A stretch of DNA of 64,000 nucleotides, taken from the NCBI GenBank assembly GCA_047967505.1, contig CM106539.1; one strand, given 5' to 3'. The notes beneath the pieces were generated by a model. It had not been told where the DNA came from. It saw only the letters and a list, made by a program, of their open reading frames with translations, and did not search any database. The translations under genes were made by a program, and so were the position numbers. The DNA is from Dipteris shenzhenensis (Eukaryota; Polypodiophyta; Polypodiopsida; Gleicheniales). Within the stretch, counting starts at the first letter, position 1. Every line of letters begins with the position of its first letter. This document shows positions 31,836 to 43,316 of this stretch, in pieces.

Positions 31836-33063
31836 ACTTACGGGGATGAGCATTTTCTGAGCAAAATCTTTCGAGCGTCCGAGCGAAGGAAAAAAAAAGC
31901 TTCCGACTATGCATAAATATGACAAAAATCGATCAAAAGAAAACATAGTTTCACTTAGAAATATGCAAAGTATTATGGCAATGCCTATTTTATACAAAAA
32001 TCTTTAGGTGAATCTTTAGGAATGGTGAGAGCATAATGGGATGGCTTTTGAAGAAACCCACATGTAGAGTAGACTTCTCTATGAAAATTCCCTTATGATC
32101 CTTCTTACAAATTTTACTTAATAGGGGGTGACATTGAAAACCCTCTCTCAACCTATCTTCATGAAAGGGTTTCTTCAAAGAAAACTCATTGAAGCAAGCC
32201 ATCCAGGTAGTTTCGCCAGCGAAACCCCTTTGAAGCAGGTCTCCCAATTACAACTTTTATTTAATAGGGGATGACATTGAAAACCCTCTCTCAACCTATC
32301 TTCATGAAAGGGTTTCTTCAAAGAAAACTCATTGAAGGATTTTAGTGTATCCTTAATTTAAATATATGGTTGATTTTGAAGAAAATTGCATTCCTTTATT
32401 AAGCCATCCAGGTAGTTTCGCCAGCGAAACCCCTTTGAAGTAGGTCTCCCAAGGTAGTTTTGCTAGCGAAACTACCTTGGACAACACTTTTAAAAGTGAC
32501 ATAACTTTCATATCCAATGTCCAAATATAGTCATTCAACCACTCAAATTGATCGGAACACCCCCTTTGAGCACATCTATCGAGTTATATTTTGAAAAATC
32601 TTACATATATAGTATTAAATATTACATGTATTTTATGAGAGTGATATATAAGTCCAAGTTAATACTTATTTATAGTAATTTAAACTTCTTTAAAAACATG
32701 TCCATAAATATCTTGTTATTTATGCTATAAAAACACTAAAAAGATATTGCCATATGATATAAATATGTTAATAAGTAATTATATATGCATAGTATTATTA
32801 CATTGAGAGTGATTATGAGGGATGTTTCTTAAAGGAATCAACACTTTTTTAAGGTAATAACAGGAGTACAAAGGGATGTCTCTAAATAAGAAAATTATGT
32901 TGTGTAAAAATGAATGAGTGACTAGTCTGTATATTTTTATGATAAAGGAATCTAGTTCTAGTGAAAATAAAAGTGTAAAAACCATGTTTCCTAAAGAAAT
33001 ACATTTTTTTAAATCTCTTGAAAAACACGCTCGGATAAACCTGCTCATAGGTTTTTGATCGTA
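31836..33063. other. non-coding insert within Gypsy-3, with internal repeats
   Basis: Separates gag from protease, so it probably inserted there. It contains a direct repeat of about 95 bp (TAGGGG(G/A)TGACATTGAAAAC to AAAACTCATTGAAG) at about 32122-32195 and 32260-32336. CCATCCAGGTAGTTTCGCCA blocks occur at 32200 and 32405, and a near-perfect palindrome at 32449-32480. The right half (32560-33000) is A+T-rich. I did not find convincing terminal repeats or a target duplication, so its class is unknown. Confidence 0.45.
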
Positions 33064-34414
33064 AAATTGACGCATCCCCTACTTGCCCCTTCATCTTAAT
33101 TAACTCTGTATCGTTAAAGCCTGTATACCCCGTTGCTGTGGGCATTGATAGGATATTATCAAGTGCACTGTTTACTAGCTTAGCAACAGACACACATAAC
33201 AAAACAGGTACTGACATTTGAGAAGATCCCGCTAGCTGAATCTGCATCTGTTCTGCTTGCTCTAGGACTCTCCTCCATTTCCACGTCGCATTCTGAGATC
33301 ACCATCTCAGCCATCCGATGATCCTTGTTTTGTGGACAATCTTTCCACTGATGAGACTGAAGGCATCCAAAATACAAGCCTTCTCTCCTCGCGTTTTCTC
33401 TTTGCTCTAGGTTCAAAGAAGACTTTGACCAAGCCCGAGCTGCCATTGGTGTTACTTTTCTTTTCACTCCAATGGTGGTACTTGGTTTAGGAGTCTCAAC
33501 TGGCTTCGCCTGCTTGGCTTGACCAATAGGCTGTGAGGCGCTCCCTTTACTAAACCACTTCTTCCTAAACATAGTTTTCTTCGGGTACTCATACCGAGTC
33601 CCAACCTGCACAAACCCACTTGGTATGTTCCCTTTGCCATCCTCATAGTTTAGGGCTATGGCAATTGCTTCATCAAGCGTGTTCGCATACTTAGCGCGAA
33701 CTTCCATCTTGATCCGATCATTCAGTCCAAAGATAAAATCTTTTACCTACACCGACTGAGGTAGAAGTTCATTAATTTTCATTACACTTTCTCTAAACTT
33801 ATCAGTGTATTCAGCCACTGGTAAATTTCTCTGACGAACGTTTCGATACTGATCCCAAGCTCGGGATGCTTCGTCAAGAGGTAAGAAGTGTTTTCTAAAT
33901 TCTTTTTTAAACCCCTCCAAGTAGTGGATGCCACTCCATCTTTCTGTTGTTTTATCCACCACCTATTCGCTACCTCATTAAATATATGGATGGCCTCGTG
34001 GATTTTCTTCATATCATTCTTGATTTCACAAATGGCGAAGGCCTTATCTCATTTGTGTAGCCAGGTCTCTATTATATCGAAACTACGGTCAGACATCCGA
34101 CCAAAATACTTTTCTGGCCTATGATTGGCAATATTAGACACCTTAGCCCTCCTAGGCTCGACCGTGTGAACACTAGATTGAGGCTCCATTGGAGCTTTAC
34201 CCTTCTCTTCACGAGATGGTCTAGCAGACATACTATGAACCATTTTTCTGAGCTTGAATTGCCCTACATTTGCTTGCAATTGTTGAGCTAAAATCTATTG
34301 CAAGGCATCCTCCAATAATGCAATTCTACCAGACAGTGTATGGCCTGCTGGGCGCGACACCTGCGGACTCCCGACTCTACAGAATCCACTCTAGAAGCTT
34401 CTTCAACTTCCATT
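33064..34414 (-). pseudogene. Gypsy-3 gag, several nonsense codons
   Basis: Starts near 34414 (MEVEEASRVDSVES). The capsid core contains RPEKYFGRMSDRSFDIIETW, FNEVANRWWIKQQKDG and EFRKHFLPLDEASRAWDQYR, then YTDKFRESVMKINELLPQ: the retrotransposon gag signature. It continues with ANTLDEAIAIALNYED and a basic region to the knuckle YFGCLQSHQWKDC, where the first Cys of CX2C is Tyr. Stops at 34297 (TAG), 34051 (TGA) and 33749 (TAG), plus a frame change near 33960, leave it non-functional. Confidence 0.85.
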
Positions 34415-36690
34415 TAAGTCGATTGGGGTTTTTTTTATATTTTTTAACACCCCTAAAACTGCACTTACAAGCTGCTTTTTTATCTCACAACCACAAAAGT
34501 GTCTAAACAGGCATAACCATCAACTGAAAATAGCTGAGAACAAGATGAATATATTTTCCCTATACTAGGAAAATATCTGCAATCTCAGAAACCTCAAATC
34601 CTAAGAAATGCGCAGCCTTCAATGACTCAGATGGACTCCCAAGAACCAGGTCTAGTCTTAATCCCTTCAACTGTGCGCAAGAGTTACGTAAGCCTTAAAC
34701 AATCCTCTCTTTCAGCTGCCCATCGTAACACCAACGAAGTGAATGGGTTCATTAACGCAGGATTTTCTCCAATCAACATATATCTCCTTGTGTGCACTAA
34801 CAATACTGATAACAAAGCCTTTTGAATCCAACACTTGCACCCAACCACCATCTGCGCAATAGCTCACTGATGGAATTCACAAGGTCCCACGCTACCATCG
34901 CCTTTGACAACTGTTCATCAGAATCCAAGAGATCTATGTAACTTCCACGACACTTTGACCGTAGTCTAGATATTCATGTGCATCACACCACAGCTCACAA
35001 CCAAATGATATGATTCCACAGCTCATAGCTTTTTTTCTTTTGACGAACCTTTCAACGCACCAGCTAGTGTGTGCGATCAACGTACCTAGACCAATGCTCT
35101 AATCATCTCGATTTGTTTTATTCATCGAGACTCCCAACAGATTATGGCCGTTACGTTATTGAATGCAAGAGCCTTGTGATGGAGCGATGAACAAACAAAG
35201 ACTAGGTAGTTGAGTGACGATCGCATCTTTCACCTTAACGACCGTCTCATGACCAACGAGATCACCAAAGATCCCTTCACCGATCCAAGGCAAAAAATAT
35301 AAAAAACCATCTCCTTTCAAATTAATGTAACTTTTTCATGTCTTATCCGAATTTCAAGGTGTAAAGACATATTTGAAGCTCTTTTAGTGTAGAACATAAC
35401 CATATTAATTTGAATAATTTTTACTCATGGCATATTGTTAAATTCATCTCATACTCAAGAGTTTGATAGGTTTTCTTACTAACGGGAGTTGGCGCCCCAG
35501 GGTCCCCTCACAACAATCTTGCAAAGCAAGGACCGACACTATAAATCTGGGTCTATTATATTAAGACCCTCTTCCCAAGTGGAGAGGATCAAGGTCTCCC
35601 AAGCCACCCTGGCTGTAACATCTTCTGTGCCCTATCAAGACCAATCCATATAAAATTCCTCACCGGTGTCTTAAGCTTAGTGATTCAATCTCAAATACAC
35701 TAAATTTCATTACTATCCATAAGGAATTTGAGCATATCCTCGGAGTCATCTAGATCTATATTTTCTGTGTTATTGGGCAGAATTCACCTTCCCTCAGCCG
35801 GCTTTGCTAGATTTAATGTTGATAAGGAGAGTATTTCCATGTCCTTTTCTAATCTTTTTAGTCGCTACTTTGGGAAACACTAAAATGAAATGATCGTACC
35901 TTACACCTAGGGTGAGAAGAATGTGGACTACTTTTTTATTGGCCTATCCCCTAAATTTTTCCTTCACTCCTAAATTTTGATAGTAAACTGAGAATCTATT
36001 AGGAGGAGGTGTTTGCTACTTTAGGAAAGACTAAAATCAAATGATCGTACCTTAACCTAGGGTGAGAAGAATGTGGAGTACTTTTTTATCGGCCTATCCC
36101 CCCTAATTCATCATGAGTGAATTTGTTCTTCACTTTCAAATTTTGATAGTAATCTGAGAATCTATACATAGCCATATGTACATATGCATGTTCATTATGA
36201 TCAAACTCATGATCTACATACAAAACAAATAATGTAGCTATTGATTTCATGATGGTTACTCAAAAGTTTAAATTCAATTAGCTTCAAAAAAACCCAGCTA
36301 CTTTATCAACACCCTACAGTATTGTATATCCATATGTCTTTAAAGATGAATATATATCCATACATCTGTGAATGGCTTCAGTTTTTTTGACATTACCCAC
36401 CAATCATATCTACAGCTGAATTCCAGTTCTTTCCATGGGATCTGCTGTTAGACGTGTCAAAACACTCTAATTTCCACTCTCTATCATCTCTTCATTTTTT
36501 CTTAGAGATTTCAAACACGTACACCATGTACACATGTGAAAGAATTATTTCCTTGCCAGGGTAAGGGAATCAACCATTGTTATGAAAACCAAAAAATTCC
36601 CCGTCTTTTGTTGCTTCTGGATTTTCCACAGTATATAAAAGTAGCCACGCACATACAATGATTATTGGTCTTATCAAGCCAACCACAACA
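34415..36690. other. no gene seen; possible Gypsy-3 leader and PBS
   Basis: On the minus strand GATTAGAGCATTGGTC at 35092-35107 resembles the tRNA-iMet PBS TGGTATCAGAGCATTGGTC with several mismatches. An AATAAA lies just upstream (about 35120), so a decayed Gypsy-3 5' LTR may begin near 35110. From 35860 to 36165 a segment of about 140 bp is directly duplicated (AATGATCGTACCTTA, GGTGAGAAGAATGTGGA, TTTTGATAGTAA). Small ORFs show no domain. Confidence 0.4.
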
Positions 36691-36701
36691 CAGGTACTTA
36701 C

Positions 36702-36943
36702 TCTGGCATGATGTGATGAGCTATTAAAAAGGCTTTTCCGAAGTCAGCTTCCATGCACTTCAAGCTTCTCGAGGCAATTGGAAATTTGTCGAGTCTAAAC
36801 AGCAAAGTAATTTTTTGGGAAATGCCCATAAGTCCTGCTGCACTCTCTCCAAGTGGCTTGCGAACAAGTTCTATCACCTTCTCTTGGTCATTACGAAACC
36901 ATAGTAGAAGAGTCTTATATGCCCCTTCAACCAAGCATGCTAC
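36702..36943 (-). CDS. single splice-flanked exon of an unrecognised host protein
   Basis: On the minus strand an acceptor (...CCTTCAG|GTAGCATGC) and a donor (ATGCCAGA|GTAAGTACC) bound an 80-codon open exon. It encodes VACLVEGAYKTLLLWFRNDQ, KVIELVRKPLGESAAGLMGI and RLDKFPIASRSLKCMEADFG, ending KAFLIAHHIMPE. The composition is that of a globular, helical, conserved protein and unlike the surrounding repeats. I do not recognise the family and do not see flanking exons, so it may be a fragment carried by a transposon or the last visible piece of a large-intron gene. Confidence 0.55.
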
Positions 36944-36964
36944 CTGAAGGCTATTATATTTCAA

Positions 36965-37425
36965 CCGCTCATTAGTTTACACACACCTAAAACCCTCCAC
37001 AGCATAAAAATAATGAGAGAAACATACTTACAATGAAGGCTGTAATTTTCAAATATATTCTTACCTCCCTTCATACCTTACTGTATTGCACAAACCTAGT
37101 AATTTCAAATACCACAAGCATTTTAAATGTCCATGCCACTCATAACTTGGAACATTAAGCCATCAATCTGGAATAAAAGAAAGGTGTCTACATCTCGAGA
37201 AAATGCTCATCCTAAGCCCTTAAATTACAAAATGAGAGGTGAAAATCCTACACTCAATAAGCAAATCCTTAAATAAGTAACATCATAGCGTGGGTGTATA
37301 CAGCTTGGTAAGAATTTTGTGTTTCACGCTCTCAACAAGAAACTTGAATGAACTCAATCAAAGTAAACCAGGTAGGACAAGGGCTGGTTCAAGACGGGAG
37401 GCACACTATGCTGGATGCAGCCTGG
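36965..37425. other. no gene seen
   Basis: A+T-rich, unremarkable; possibly intron sequence of the exon above. Confidence 0.45.
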
Positions 37426-38880
37426 ATGAGTCCACTGTAAGATACAAAAGAACCTGACAGCTTCGAGGATGCTCAAGACATTGGGCGTTGGATGAGAGCC
37501 ATGAAGTCAGAGTTGGATTCTATGCAAAGAAACATAACATGGGACTGGTGGATTTGCCCATTGGAAAGAAAGCTATTGGGACCAAGTGGGTGTACAAGAT
37601 AAAGCAAAAACCTGATGGTACCGTTACAAGTACGAGGCAAGGTTAGTTGCCAAAGGGTATTCTCATCGAAAAGGGATAGACTATGATGAAACCTTTGCCC
37701 CCACTTCCAGGATGACCACCATCAGATGTGTTGTTTCATTGGCTGCTCATTTTGGGTGGAGAGTTCATAAGTGGACATCAGAACAACCTTTCTCAATGGG
37801 GACTTGCATGAAGAAGGGTATGTGAGTCAGCCTGTTGGTTTTCAGGTGCCTCTTCGAAAGACTAAGTATGCAAGCTGCATAAGGCACTTAAAGGGCTCAT
37901 ACCAGCCCCACGGGTTTGCTATGAGAAGATTCATTCATGTTTGACAAATCAAGGTCTATGGAATAGTCCAACTGAAATTTCCCTATATATCAAGAAGGAC
38001 AAAATGGATTTGCTCATTGTCATCCTTTATGTGAATGATATGCTGCTCACAGGCACAATCGAAGTGAAAATTGCACATTTCAATAATGATCTTGAAGCTT
38101 CATTTGAAATGCCTGATGTAGGTTACACTATGATCTCGGCATTCAATTGATGCAATCAGGTGAGGGCATTGTTCTCAAACAGTCCAAGCATATACGAGGA
38201 CTGTTACAATGTTTCAATTTTCATGATTGCAACCGATTTCTACTCCAATGGAGCCTGGGCTGAGGCTGTCCATGCACGATGCAGGAGAACCATTTGATGC
38301 TAATACAGACAGTTAGGCTGTTGGATGCCTTACATACCTCTACAAAACCGTCCAGAAGTTCAATTCAGTGTAGTAGGTTTATGCACAGCCCAAAACTTGG
38401 AATGCTATAAAGCGTGTTTTCGGAGATCTGCAGGGTACTCAGTCTCCTACCATGCTTTCAGTGATTCAGATTGGGCTGGCGAATTATGACACCAAACACT
38501 CCACCAGTGGCAATTGTTTCTATATTGGCAGTTCATGCTAGTGATGTGAAGCTGAGTACAGGGCAGCCTTCAATGTGTATGGTCAGGCGATTGATGGCAG
38601 ATCTCCATGGTAGTTTGCAGCCATCTTGTCCTGTTCTCATTGACAATAGAGTTCTGTTATAGTGGCACGGAAGCCTATGTTTCATGCCCGCACAAAACAA
38701 ACATGATCAGTATGTCAAAGAGAGATTACATATAGGAGAGATCAAGTTGATCCACTGTCCTACGCATCAGAATGTTGACAGTTGCAGATCTTTAAACCAA
38801 GGCTATACCCAAAGAAAAGTTTGAAGCTTTCCACAAAGCTTTAGGCTTACTTCCATTTGGTGAATGATCTATCTCTCACC
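37426..38880 (+). pseudogene. Copia relic: reverse transcriptase and RNase H
   Basis: Heavily decayed. AMKSELDSMQRN, then LVDLPIGKKAIGTKWVYKIK, ARLVAKGYSHRKGIDYDET and RMTTIRCVVSLAAHFGWRVH are Copia RT blocks in shifting frames. ILYVNDMLLTG (about 38023-38055) is the catalytic box with the first Asp changed to Asn. RNase H remnants include SDSDWAG (about 38463) and MFHARTK (about 38677). A purine-rich CTACAAGGGGATTTG at about 38900 may be the PPT. Different lineage from Copia-1 and Copia-2 and the oldest Copia sequence here. Confidence 0.85.
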
Positions 38881-39183
38881 TTGTAGATGTTCACACATCA
38901 CTACAAGGGGATTTGTAAGATGTTAGTTGTGGGTTAGTATAAACCTCGTCCTGAACGGCATCAGCAGGATCTCCAAGCACATCATTGTCAGCTCCGATAT
39001 CCTCATCCTTCAAAAGAGGCTCCTCACCCGCCTAGCAATTTGGAGAGAGAGAGATGTGTGGAGGGGAGGTGTGAGGTGCAAGAGGGGAGTAGGGGTATCT
39101 GAAATATCACCTAGGGAGGCCAAGGGGATGGAGGGTGAGAGGAGGGAGCTGTCCAAATCGTCTTCTAGCACATTTGGTCCCCC
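38881..39183. other. no gene seen
   Basis: Contains GAGAGAGAGATGTGTGGAGG-type purine-rich sequence near 39045-39080. Possible LTR remnant of the Copia relic. Confidence 0.4.
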
Positions 39184-39450
39184 TTGCAAGGTGCTGGAAC
39201 GTTTTGGCAACCAGTGACCTCTCTCCATTGCCTGTAAAAGGGCCCCATTAGGGTCTAGAGAAATACATAATCATGTGCAAGGTGCTGGAACATTCTGGTA
39301 ACCAGTGACCTCTCTCCATTGCGCATTTGGTCCCCTTAGGACAGTCACGTGCAAGGTGCTGGAACGTTCTGGTAACCAGTGCCCTCTCTCCATTGCCTGT
39401 AAAAGGGCCCCATTAGGATCTAGAGAAATACATAATGACCTAGTATATCT
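39184..39450. repeat. three-copy tandem repeat of about 75-90 bp
   Basis: Each copy starts (G)TGCAAGGTGCTGGAAC(G/A)TT and includes AACCAGTGACCTCTCTCCAT. Copies 1 and 3 also share AAAAGGGCCCCATTAGG and AGAGAAATACATAAT, which copy 2 lacks. Confidence 0.88.
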
Positions 39451-40817
39451 GACTTTGGATAAGGACCCCAACTTTTAGGTACTCCATCTCCCTCTAAACT
39501 AATTGCTACTGTTACAGAGGAAGCAGTTGGAAGCTGGGAAATCTCAAGAACTTGTCCAAAGGCCTCCCCCAATTCACGAGCTTGAAATAAACTTTGGTAT
39601 GGCTTGGGATGGATCCTTGAGAATCAATCAAATTGAAGACAATACCTCCTAGGCAAACAAAATCTAGCTGGAACAAGATGAATTCCATTCATGTGGCCTG
39701 CCCAAGATGGTGCACGGAAAAAGGGGCGAATTGAAAGAGAGAAGAAGAAGAAGAAGAAGAGAGAGAGAGAAAGGAGGGGCTAAAGATGGAGGATTTCAAG
39801 GGATACGATGGAGAATTTTAAGGGATACAAATAATAACAAGTGCAACTTAGCCCAATCATTAAAATTCAAAGAAAATAAAATAATTTGAGAATTTTCACT
39901 TTTGCAAACTGAGCAAAACTTTAGTCTACCCTACCCATCAAGGGCAGGCCAAAAAGCCCCTATCGAGAAGTCTATTGTCTCCGAGCTGAACCATCTGATG
40001 CGAAGGAAGTCCTTGAGGTACCAATCACAAACCTGGCTTCTTAAAGAATGAGAGCCAAATGCTCTGCCTATCAAAGTATGTCTTGCGTGAAAGAAATGAT
40101 CTTCCCAGCCGGTGGATCAGCTGATGCCATTACACACGCCAACGGGGCTGGCTGACGGCAGGTTGACGGAAAGAGTCGAGTGCGTGTGTGGGTGTGTGCG
40201 CGCGCAGAGACTAGAGCAACGCGGTTTGCAGCTTGAGGTTGGTCCGTTATTGGTTGGTTAAAATGCTTATCTCAGGTACCAAATTCCGCCATAGCTAGGC
40301 ATGAGGATCGGCAGTTCATTTTAGTGACTCCGAATTTGGTTATTTGCCACGATTGCTCTACACAATCAGATTGCAGGCGGACGCCATTCACTGCCGTGAG
40401 TGAAGCATAATACCTTAGATTGCCAAGAAGGGAATCCATATAAACACGATATTGCAGTCTCTGGGCATGTCTCCTTGCGGCATTTTGTATCCATTCCCAC
40501 GCTCGTGTCCCTACGACTGATTGCATCGCCTATCGATCTGCTGCCAGCAGAACGAATTGGTTGATATTGTTTTGTTTTGTAACAAGGAAGTACAAGTACT
40601 CTTGAGCACTCCGTCAAGTTCGGCCACATGCAAACGATTGTCAAGATGAATGAATGATGCAACCGCTTGCAAATGCAAAGAGATTTGCAAACTGTGTGTG
40701 TCTGTACGAGAGAGAGAGGGGGAGACACAGAGTTCTCAAAACAAGGTGAATTACATTCAGAGGGCCTGCCTAGAATCGCCTTTTGAAATTGTTGTGTAGA
40801 CGAGCGAGTGGTCTGAC
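39451..40817. other. no gene seen
   Basis: A (GAA)n/(GA)n run at about 39738-39772, a GTGTGTGCGCGCGCAG stretch near 40190, and short ORFs without recognisable domains or splice context. The overlapping reverse ORFs at 40272-40526 and 40366-40863 lack domain features. Confidence 0.45.
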
Positions 40818-41200
40818 TAGTAGATGTAGTTAGTACCGTGAGTGGAGTTTGGTTTGTTTGCATTGTTAGCCCAAATGTGGTCTAGTGTGGACCCATTGAT
40901 TGTCAGTGCGGTCTTAATAAGTTGTTGCATGCTTCGCCCTTGCATGAATTCTTTGAGTTTTTTAAGTGAAGGACCTTGTTTTAGGTAGCAAATGTTGAAG
41001 TTGTCTGTTATGTAGGTGGGGGTAGATGGTGTGATCGGTTTGAACACCTCGTCAAGGATTTCCAATAGTGTTCGCATGGTAGCTAAGGGCGCCTTGTAGA
41101 CATTGATAATTGCTACAGTGTTGGTCCATGGTGATGTTAGTATAGTTAGTAGACACTCTACACCTTTTTTGTAAGAGAATGCTGACCGTTAAGCTTGTGC
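40818..41200 (-). pseudogene. Helentron endonuclease (EEP) domain, N-terminus missing
   Basis: Reads TVAIINVYKAPLATMRTLLE, ILDEVFKPITPSTP, then ITDNFNICYL in the place of the GDFN catalytic block, LKEFMQGRSMQQLIKTAL and TINGSTLDHIWAN. This is the order VY(R)(P)P - GDFN - (L)..(F)M...(F)..Q - GS.LDHI(W/Y)(T/A)N of endonucleases attached to Helentrons and non-LTR elements. The Asp-Asn pair is partly altered (DNFN). The N-terminal third of the fold and the final catalytic SDH are missing. Confidence 0.8.
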
Positions 41201-41667
41201 AGTTAACTGTTCATGGTATTCTTGGTTTGGCATGACACAATAAGTGAAGTGGCAAGCATGGATGGATGATTTTTTTTTCTTGAAGTGCTAATTTTGCATT
41301 GAAGTTTGAAGCCGATGGTTGTTGTGGAAGCAACGCTTCGAGTAGGCAAGGAAGTGGAACCATCTGTTGATTCGTGGAGATATGGTGTAGGCATATACTG
41401 TTTTGCAAACTTGGCTTTGTTTTCTTCAATTTTTTCTGTGTTCATTGTGTACATGTCATGCCACATGGGAACTTCATCTTGTGAAGAGTGCTCATGTTCA
41501 TTGAAAGGCAAGTAAAGCAAGCATAACTCGCGATAGTGGTTCTCAGGATCTTTTGCCTTGCTAATCGTGTTACCTTCGGACGTCTGCGTTTTTTTGTTTG
41601 CTATGCTCGGAGGGAGTACCCACTTGCGTACTCTGCCAAGCATATGGTGGAAAGTGCGGAGTTTCAT
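41201..41667 (-). pseudogene. Helentron segment between Rep and helicase; helicase deleted
   Basis: Contains ENHYRELCLLYLPFNEHEHS and MWHDMYTMNTEKIEENKAKF, equivalent to the Y...LLLYLPWR.E...(Y)...I..N...F block that lies between Rep and helicase in Helitrons. No Walker A (GxGGxGKS/T) or other PIF1 helicase motif follows before the endonuclease, so a deletion of about 1-1.5 kb must lie close to 41200. Confidence 0.75.
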
Positions 41668-42222
41668 TTTGAATATTTTGTGATGATGTCGGCAAAGAAA
41701 ACATCAGTTCTAGTTGGCTCCATTTTTTTGAGCTGTGCTCGTCTTTTTAGCAAGAGCGTTCGATCATCAGCCGAACTAGTGTCGATGTAGCAAAACTCTC
41801 TTGTTGTGCTTGTCAAAGGCAATGACAAAGACACATATACTTCATGTTGTGCACTGATGTGTTGAGTGTTCAGTATGGCATTCTCGACTTTATGAAAATG
41901 CTCATTTGCTGGAGCACTTGTCTCAAGGCATTGATCCAACGCTTGTTTCATAGCTTGTGCGGTGGCTTTGTCAATCTTTGTCATGTACGAGCTGCAATAT
42001 GTAGCGGCTCCATACACATTAAGGACAAACTGTATGTCCGTATTTGCTCCCCATAGGTTGGACAAGGTTGGATTAAATTAAAGTTGTTAGTGTAAATATC
42101 TTTTGGATGTCTTTTCAAGAAGAGTGTGGGTTGAGTGACATTGGAGCGCAAGGCAAGCAAGTAGTCTTGTTCCGAGAGTTCTAGTTCTGAGAGAAATGTG
42201 TCAAAGTCTTGTAAGTGGATGC
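41668..42222 (-). pseudogene. Helentron Rep C-terminal region
   Basis: Begins at the Copia-3 target site: IHLQDFDTFLSELELSEQDY, LLALRSNVTQPTLFLKRHP, then in another frame LWGANTDIQFVLNVYGAATY, CSSYMTKIDKATAQAMKQAL and VENAILNTQHISAQHEVYVS, ending LSLPLTSTTREFCYIDTS. It matches the conserved W.aN.DIQ(F/Y)V...Y...YI.(S/Y)Y(M)(S/T)K block with the candidate catalytic tyrosines. Confidence 0.85.
42218..42222. repeat. target site duplication of Copia-3 (left)
   Basis: GATGC, repeated at 44792-44796. Confidence 0.95.
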
Positions 42223-42511
42223 TGTTGGGATATCTCAAGGTGTATGCCTCACGCACACCTTATGTTTCTATGTGTGAGTGCTAGAGGCACAGTTAGGTGC
42301 CCACAAGCACAGTTAGGTGGTGGAAAAGCCACATAGGATGATTGAGTGAATCTAGGAGCAGATTGAGGAGATGATTGTGGAGCTTTGAGGTCATCAGTGA
42401 TGTCAGTGAGCTTGTGTGAGGTGCCTACTTAAGGACCTCTCTTTTCTTCATTCCATAAGCAAGTATTCTGATTTTGTGTCCACTCTACTCTTTCCTTTCA
42501 GTGTTCCAACA
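42223..42511 (+). repeat. Copia-3 5' LTR
   Basis: 289 bp. GCACAGTTAGGTG is duplicated near 42290-42320, a change the 3' LTR lacks, so it arose after insertion (or in the 5' copy only). Confidence 0.95.
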
Positions 42512-42524
42512 TGGTATCAGAGCC
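42512..42524 (+). promoter_or_regulatory. Copia-3 primer binding site (tRNA-iMet)
   Basis: TGGTATCAGAGCC directly after the 5' LTR. Confidence 0.95.
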
Positions 42525-43316
42525 ATTTGATCCCCCTTGAGCCCATTTCTGCCACATCATCATCTTCTTCCTCTTCTTCTTCTTCACCATCTCTCTCTCT
42601 TCTTCCAAAAATTTGCTTGAGCTTGTTCTCCTCCGATTCTCACCCATTTCCCACGCCCTTCCAGCTGGAGATCCTCTTGTTGGGGCGAATTTCAGGCTGC
42701 AAGGAATTTCTTGCTGCGTTTTCTCTGCGCCTGCTCCTTCTTTGTCTAATTCCTTTCAGGGCAAGCTTCTCCATACCTAGAGCTACCTTGTGCTGAAATC
42801 TGAGCAGCAATGGCTGCATATTGAAGGAGAAAACAGAGAAAAACTAGTCGACTTTGTTGAAGAAGGAGAAGGCGACCTGACACATTTTTTCGCCTCTTCT
42901 TCCCAGAGGATCTACTGTGGTATACCAGCTTTCTTTTGCCTCAGAAAGCCCCCTTTCTTTTGCTTTGAAGAGTGTGCTATAAGCCCTCCAAGTTCAGCTC
43001 TCTAGTTTTGACAGTTTTGACATGCTTTTGAAAATGATGCTACATAAAATGCTACTCTAGCATTTCTGGTCTTTTGAAGTTTTCAATAACTTCACTACAA
43101 GTGTTGCTTCAGTTTTGTTTTGACTTGCTAGACCTGGTTTTGATTGGAAAGTGTTTATTTCATCCACTTCTATGAAGCATGTAAAAAGAAGCATCATTGT
43201 TTGAAATCTAGTCACTACTATTTGCTACATCAAGTGCTCATATTTTGGGAGTCTTTCAGTTATTTTTGCCTTGTAAGAGAGATAGACACTGCCCAATATC
43301 TGGGTTAGACCCTCTC
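42525..43316 (+). other. Copia-3 leader
   Basis: About 0.8 kb of leader with a pyrimidine-rich TCTTCTTCC run near 42565-42605. The frames at 42416-43005 are not retroelement proteins. Confidence 0.65.

Larger units (their letters stand above)
30570..34414 (-). mobile_element. Gypsy-3: decayed Ty3/Gypsy element, truncated
   Basis: On the minus strand: gag (34414-33075), a non-coding insert (33063-31836), protease (31816-31570), spacer and pre-RT (31446-31201), and reverse transcriptase (31144-30570). RNase H and integrase are missing; the RT breaks off after KKVAAIL at about 30573, where the unrelated frame 28104-30569 begins. Stops at 34297, 34051, 33749, 31446 and 31144 fall in otherwise continuous frames. 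It is not the same family as Gypsy-1: its protease motif is DS(G) type and its gag has a single knuckle. Confidence 0.88.

Noticed and set aside
40272-40863. Overlapping reverse ORFs of 84 and 165 codons
   Set aside because: They overlap each other in different frames and show no domain, splice context or relation to the neighbouring Helentron endonuclease.
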